This document shows, piece after piece, positions 61,764 to 62,906 of a stretch of DNA of 62,906 nt. Where the stretch lies: contig CBINHE010000013.1 in NCBI GenBank assembly GCA_966250375.1, forward strand, positions 1 through 62,906, given 5' to 3'. Made by a program: the position numbers and the translations under genes. Each line of letters opens with the position of its first letter. Position 1 is the stretch's first letter. The notes under the pieces were generated by a model. The model was not told the DNA's origin. It saw nothing but the letters and a program-made list of their open reading frames with translations, and did no database searches. Source of the DNA: CAMLDH01 sp966250375. Its GTDB lineage: Bacteria; Pseudomonadota; Gammaproteobacteria; Burkholderiales; Burkholderiaceae_D.

Positions 61764-62906
61764 TCAAGGTGCGATCGCCGGCGCAAGCGGCTGGCGCGGT
61801 GTGCCGCCGCCGCCGATGCTGTTTGCAGTGTTGTTATCCACCACGTACAGCGCTTTCACCAAGCGTTGCATGTCGCGTGTCCACGGCGTGTTGTCGCGCA
61901 CGCGCTGTTCCATCGCGATACCATAATCGCTCTTGAACTGCTGTTGCACCGAGCCGTCTGGCCCCTGCTCGGCGCTGAAGGCCACGCCCGGCCCGTACGT
62001 ATCGTCAACAATATACGCGCCATAGTTTTGCAAGGTCCACGCCAGTTGTTTGCCCGGTTCGGTTTCCATTCCCAGAGAGGCGATATTGGTAGCGGCCGGA
62101 ATCGCGAGCAGCGCGCCCATTTTCATCGCAGTATTGGAGTTGTTGCTGGCGGTGCCGTAGAACCCAACTGCATAGCTGTCGGACTTGGTCGCCGGCCAAC
62201 GGGAACAATTGGCTTTGGTCGTGCATTTGTAGAGCGCCTGCTTCGCATAGACATTGATCTTGAGCGCGTGACGTGGCCCTTTTTGTCCCGGCCGTAGTTC
62301 GCCCAGACGTATCGAGCCGCCCAGCGATGATAATCCTGATCCGCCATGCGCCCCGGTGATTCCTGTGCCGTAAAGATCGACGTTGGCAAATTTTACGATG
62401 CTTGTCGCATAGCTTCCGGAGGTACAGCGTGTAAACGGCTGCGTTTGAATGACGGTGTGTCCATCCGCCGCGAGGAATGCCGCGGAATTGTTGGCGCCAC
62501 TGTTGGGAACGACAAAGTTATTCGGAATCGGGACACCCACCGGCAAGCCGTTGACATTGCCTCCGGATGCTGTGCACCGGTTCCCACCGTTCCAGCCAAC
62601 GCTGCTGTAGTTGATCGCGGTGTGTGGCGCGGTCGGTTTGAGCACGATGATCTCGCCATCGATTTGCGGCATCGGTGCCCAGACGTCGCCGCCAGGAGTG
62701 GTCGCCAGATTCGCGGGCTTGTAGACAGCGCTGCTGCCGATCGGCATGTTCCAGATGCTGTTGCTCGCAAACGGCCACTTCAAGGGGTCACGCTTTGTCG
62801 CTGGTGCAGGTGCAGGTGCAGGAGCAGGAGCAGGTGCAGGAGCAGGAGCAGGAGTAGGAGCAGGTTCAGGAGCAGTAGCAGGTGCAGGAGCAGGAGCAGG
62901 AGCAGG
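61764..62906 (-). CDS. Secreted protein of unrecognised family, second paralog (partial, runs off the window)
   Basis: 381 codons visible; the start and any signal peptide lie beyond the right edge. The first visible residues are an Ala-Pro repeat (about 35 residues), then ATKRDPLKWPFASNSIWNMP and the same landmarks as the paralog at 57424 (AHGGSGLSSLGGSIRLGELR, GPRHALKINVYAKQ, LQNYGAYIVDDT). By eye about three quarters of aligned residues are identical and the four cysteines are conserved. The paralog at 57424 lacks the Ala-Pro linker. The codon for the first Leu of LKWPF is TTG, which should not be taken as the start. Confidence 0.8.
   Translation of the reverse strand, partial: PAPAPAPAPATAPEPAPTPAPAPAPAPAPAPAPAPATKRDPLKWPFASNSIWNMPIGSSAVYKPANLATTPGGDVWAPMPQIDGEIIVLKPTAPHTAINYSSVGWNGGNRCTASGGNVNGLPVGVPIPNNFVVPNSGANNSAAFLAADGHTVIQTQPFTRCTSGSYATSIVKFANVDLYGTGITGAHGGSGLSSLGGSIRLGELRPGQKGPRHALKINVYAKQALYKCTTKANCSRWPATKSDSYAVGFYGTASNNSNTAMKMGALLAIPAATNIASLGMETEPGKQLAWTLQNYGAYIVDDTYGPGVAFSAEQGPDGSVQQQFKSDYGIAMEQRVRDNTPWTRDMQRLVKALYVVDNNTANSIGGGGTPRQPLAPAIAP
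62802..62906 (-). repeat. Ala-Pro coding hexanucleotide repeat
   Basis: Near-perfect 6-bp repeat (GGTGCA/GGAGCA on the plus strand), reading as alternating Pro and Ala codons on the minus strand with a few Thr and Glu substitutions. No stop codons. It forms an extended linker in the partial secreted protein. The repeat continues beyond the window and could vary in length by slippage. Confidence 0.9.

Overview
The window reads as chromosomal DNA of a betaproteobacterium of the order Burkholderiales, most like an Oxalobacteraceae member (Herminiimonas/Janthinobacterium type). The basis is protein similarity by eye, moderate GC, and gene neighbourhoods such as moeA-moaD-moaE, spoT-rpoZ-gmk-yicC and rph-rdgB-hemW. 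This placement is inference, since no marker rRNA is present.

Positions 1-10300 (minus strand) hold phoH, a bcp peroxiredoxin and a complete lipid A aminoarabinose (arn) operon. The operon runs Mth938-like gene, arnT, one ArnE/F-like flippase subunit, arnB, arnC, a stand-alone ArnA-type formyltransferase, a stand-alone ArnA-type decarboxylase, arnD. Positions 10300-21700 (plus strand) carry amino-acid genes (alaA, hom, kbl, thrC), molybdopterin genes (moeA, moaD, moaE), crcB, and clpB behind a sigma-32-type promoter. Positions 22000-34900 hold mixed metabolism: FMN reductase, isoaspartyl peptidase with an AraC regulator, an MFS transporter, rraA, an S9 peptidase, isocitrate lyase, rlmJ, an EAL-HDOD protein, greB and a DUF3422 protein. 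Positions 34950-39265 (minus) are spoT-rpoZ-gmk-yicC. Positions 39600-44500 (plus) are a Ser/Thr kinase with a PP2C phosphatase, then rph-rdgB-hemW and tRNA-Ser(UGA).

The region changes character after the tRNA. Decayed IS66 and IS6 transposase remnants (44560-45262) lead into an exopolysaccharide locus that continues past the right edge. It has a CapK-like adenylate-forming enzyme, a GT4 glycosyltransferase and a heparinase II/III-type protein overlapping one another by 4 bp. These are followed by a LuxR-type regulator, a DUF535 (VirK/YbjX) protein, an acyltransferase-3 membrane protein, a serine O-acetyltransferase, a second GT4, a GDP-mannose 6-dehydrogenase (AlgD type), an O-antigen ligase/polymerase-type protein and a broken GT2 gene. 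Two paralogous secreted proteins of a family I could not name bracket the polymerase. AlgD implies that GDP-mannuronate is a precursor. No initiating glycosyltransferase, flippase, Wza/Wzc export gene or exosortase is visible in the window.

Between genes there are several nested inverted-repeat elements (14637-14793, 18830-19017, 50971-51221, 54277-54613). Two of them share the terminal motif AGAGCGRTTTGCG. A 22-nt motif with a palindromic core lies upstream of both algD and the GT2 gene and is the best candidate for a locus-specific regulatory site.
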